Shown in pieces: positions 6,049 through 7,218 of a stretch of 7,218 nt of DNA. Numbering within the stretch: position 1 is the first letter of the stretch; each line of letters opens with the position of its first letter. The notes below the pieces were generated by a model that saw only the letters and a list, made by a program, of their open reading frames with translations, did no database searches and was not told the origin of the DNA. The DNA is from Sphingobacteriales bacterium (GTDB taxonomy: Bacteria > Bacteroidota > Bacteroidia > Chitinophagales > Chitinophagaceae). A program made the position numbers and the translations under genes. Location: NCBI GenBank assembly GCA_024640385.1, contig JAHEFC010000194.1:1-7218 (forward strand), written 5' to 3'.

Positions 6049-7218
6049 ATGAAGAAATGCATCTTTATTGTCTTTGGTGTGATCACACTACACATCGGCA
6101 CAGCAGCACAAACTGCGCAAACCACCAACAAGCCCGAACGAGTGAACTGGTTCCAGGATCTGGGATTCGGCCTGTTCATACATTGGAACGTGGATGCCAC
6201 ACTGGGAGCGGTGATCAGCCATTCGTTGTCGGGCTCATCGGAAGAGTATGCCAACAAATACATCAACGAACTTCCCAAATTCTTCAACCCGGAAAAATTC
6301 AATCCCGATGAGTGGGCCGCACTGGCCAAACTGGCCGGCATGAAATACATGGTATTCACAGCCAAACACCACGCGGGCTTCTGTATGTGGGACACCAAAA
6401 CAACGGATTTTTCTGTGATGAAAACCCCTTTCAAAAGGGATATCCTGAAAGAGCTGCTTGCCGCATTCAGAAAGCAGGGGATCGCGGTAGGGCTGTATTT
6501 CTCACCGGAAGATTTTTATTTCCTGCATAAGAACAAACTGCCCATTGGCAGGCTGCAGCATCCCACGCATTACCCCGCAAATAATGCAGATCTGATGGCC
6601 TACGACAAAGCACAGATCAAAGAGCTTTTAACCAATTATGGGAAGATCGATATCCTGTTCATTGACGGCCCGGGCGATGGTATCCGGGAATATGCATGGA
6701 GCCTGAATCCTGACCTTGTTATTACCCGGGATGTCATGAATACGCCGGAACAATCCACGCCCAATACGCCACTGCCCAGGCCATGGGAAGCCTGTTATAC
6801 AATGGGTACCGATTGGGGTTATAAGCCTACCAATGATCCGCATAAAACAGGAACCCAGGTGATCAATATGCTGATCGAGATCCGCGCCAAGGGTGGAAAT
6901 TTTTTACTGAACGTGGGGCCTAAACCGAATGGCGAGATCCAGATCGAACAGGAAGCGATCTTGAGGGAGGTGGCACTCTGGAATTTTGCCAATTCAGAAA
7001 GTATTTATAACGTGAAACCGCTGCCAGAGATCCGTGAAGACAATATCTGGTTCACGCAATCAAACGATGAGAAATATATTTATGCTTATGTGACGCGCAG
7101 CAGTTGGGAAGACTGGAAATATGGCGACCGGAAAACCTTTGTGATCAGGCACCTGGTGGGCAATGAAAAAACAAAAGTGGAGATACTCGGTTATGGGGCG
7201 GAGTTAGTTGAATACCGG
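6049..7218 (+). CDS. secreted GH29-family alpha-L-fucosidase, 3' end beyond the window
   Basis: The first 390 residues of a glycoside hydrolase family 29 protein, expected to remove terminal alpha-L-fucose from glycans with retention of configuration. Residues 1-20 form a signal peptide (MKK, hydrophobic core, TAA before Gln21), so it is periplasmic or outward-facing. Visible GH29 landmarks are FGLFIHWN (His45), SEEYANKY (Glu66), KHHAGFCMW (His107, His108), YFSPEDF (Tyr150), ILFIDGP with the presumed nucleophile Asp206, TPEQ (232-235), PWEACYTMGTDWGY (245-258) and KGGNFLLNVGP (281-291). Two tryptophans that bind fucose in the Thermotoga enzyme (as I recall, in the EWY and WxD motifs) are Tyr67 and Phe204 here, so this is a divergent subgroup whose specificity may differ. 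The catalytic domain is essentially complete; a C-terminal beta domain is cut by the edge. It starts 33 bases after the ABC exporter with no terminator between. The first ATG after the exporter's stop codon is the start, and the signal peptide confirms it. Confidence 0.9.
   Translation, partial: MKKCIFIVFGVITLHIGTAAQTAQTTNKPERVNWFQDLGFGLFIHWNVDATLGAVISHSLSGSSEEYANKYINELPKFFNPEKFNPDEWAALAKLAGMKYMVFTAKHHAGFCMWDTKTTDFSVMKTPFKRDILKELLAAFRKQGIAVGLYFSPEDFYFLHKNKLPIGRLQHPTHYPANNADLMAYDKAQIKELLTNYGKIDILFIDGPGDGIREYAWSLNPDLVITRDVMNTPEQSTPNTPLPRPWEACYTMGTDWGYKPTNDPHKTGTQVINMLIEIRAKGGNFLLNVGPKPNGEIQIEQEAILREVALWNFANSESIYNVKPLPEIREDNIWFTQSNDEKYIYAYVTRSSWEDWKYGDRKTFVIRHLVGNEKTKVEILGYGAELVEYR

Noticed and set aside
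6049..6120. Lipoprotein signal in the fucosidase because of Cys4
   Set aside because: The Cys lies before the hydrophobic core, not after it, so there is no lipobox; an ordinary signal peptide cut near Ala20 fits better.
6036..6434. Minus-strand open frame of 132 codons over the fucosidase start
   Set aside because: It is the reverse of well-conserved GH29 sequence and shows no family motif or sensible upstream signals.

Overview
The window looks like a piece of a Bacteroidota chromosome, most likely close to Chitinophaga and relatives. This rests on the protein families present, the mostly absent Shine-Dalgarno sequences, a TTAATTTG-type -7 box followed by GCACC, and exported proteins typical of polymer-degrading Bacteroidota. 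The genus is inference; no rRNA or marker gene is present.

Left part (minus strand, 1..4045): three closely packed genes read leftward and probably form one operon. The first is a Tat-exported N4-(beta-N-acetylglucosaminyl)-L-asparaginase (glycosylasparaginase). It is followed by cutC, whose start codon overlaps the asparaginase stop (TAATG), and then, after 30 bases, by a large membrane-anchored PSCyt1/DUF1549/CBM6-like/DUF1553 protein carrying two CxxCH motifs. The last gene is interrupted. Its frame stops at 741, but the clear continuation of the same protein lies in another frame from about 745 down to the left edge. Two bases missing from a TA-repeat (TATATA reduced to TATA) would explain this exactly.

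Middle (4046..4194): a short divergent intergenic region. It holds a striking palindrome: four tandem copies of a heptamer (ATTCCGG) facing four copies of its complement around a 13-base loop. A probable Bacteroidota-type promoter for the rightward gene follows it.

Right part (plus strand, 4195..7218): a complete 606-residue ABC exporter (six-helix membrane domain plus one nucleotide-binding domain), then after 33 bases a secreted GH29-family alpha-L-fucosidase that runs off the right edge.

How the parts fit: glycosylasparaginase cuts the GlcNAc-Asn bond left after N-glycan trimming, fucosidases remove fucose that can block that step, and the CBM6-like/DUF1549/DUF1553 protein looks carbohydrate-related. 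The window is therefore most simply read as a glycan or glycopeptide breakdown neighbourhood. CutC and the ABC exporter have no obvious place in that scheme. Every intact gene belongs to a recognisable family, and I do not see a clearly new system. The most unusual items are the heptamer palindrome, the frameshifted cytochrome-like gene, and the coupling of cutC to a glycosylasparaginase.
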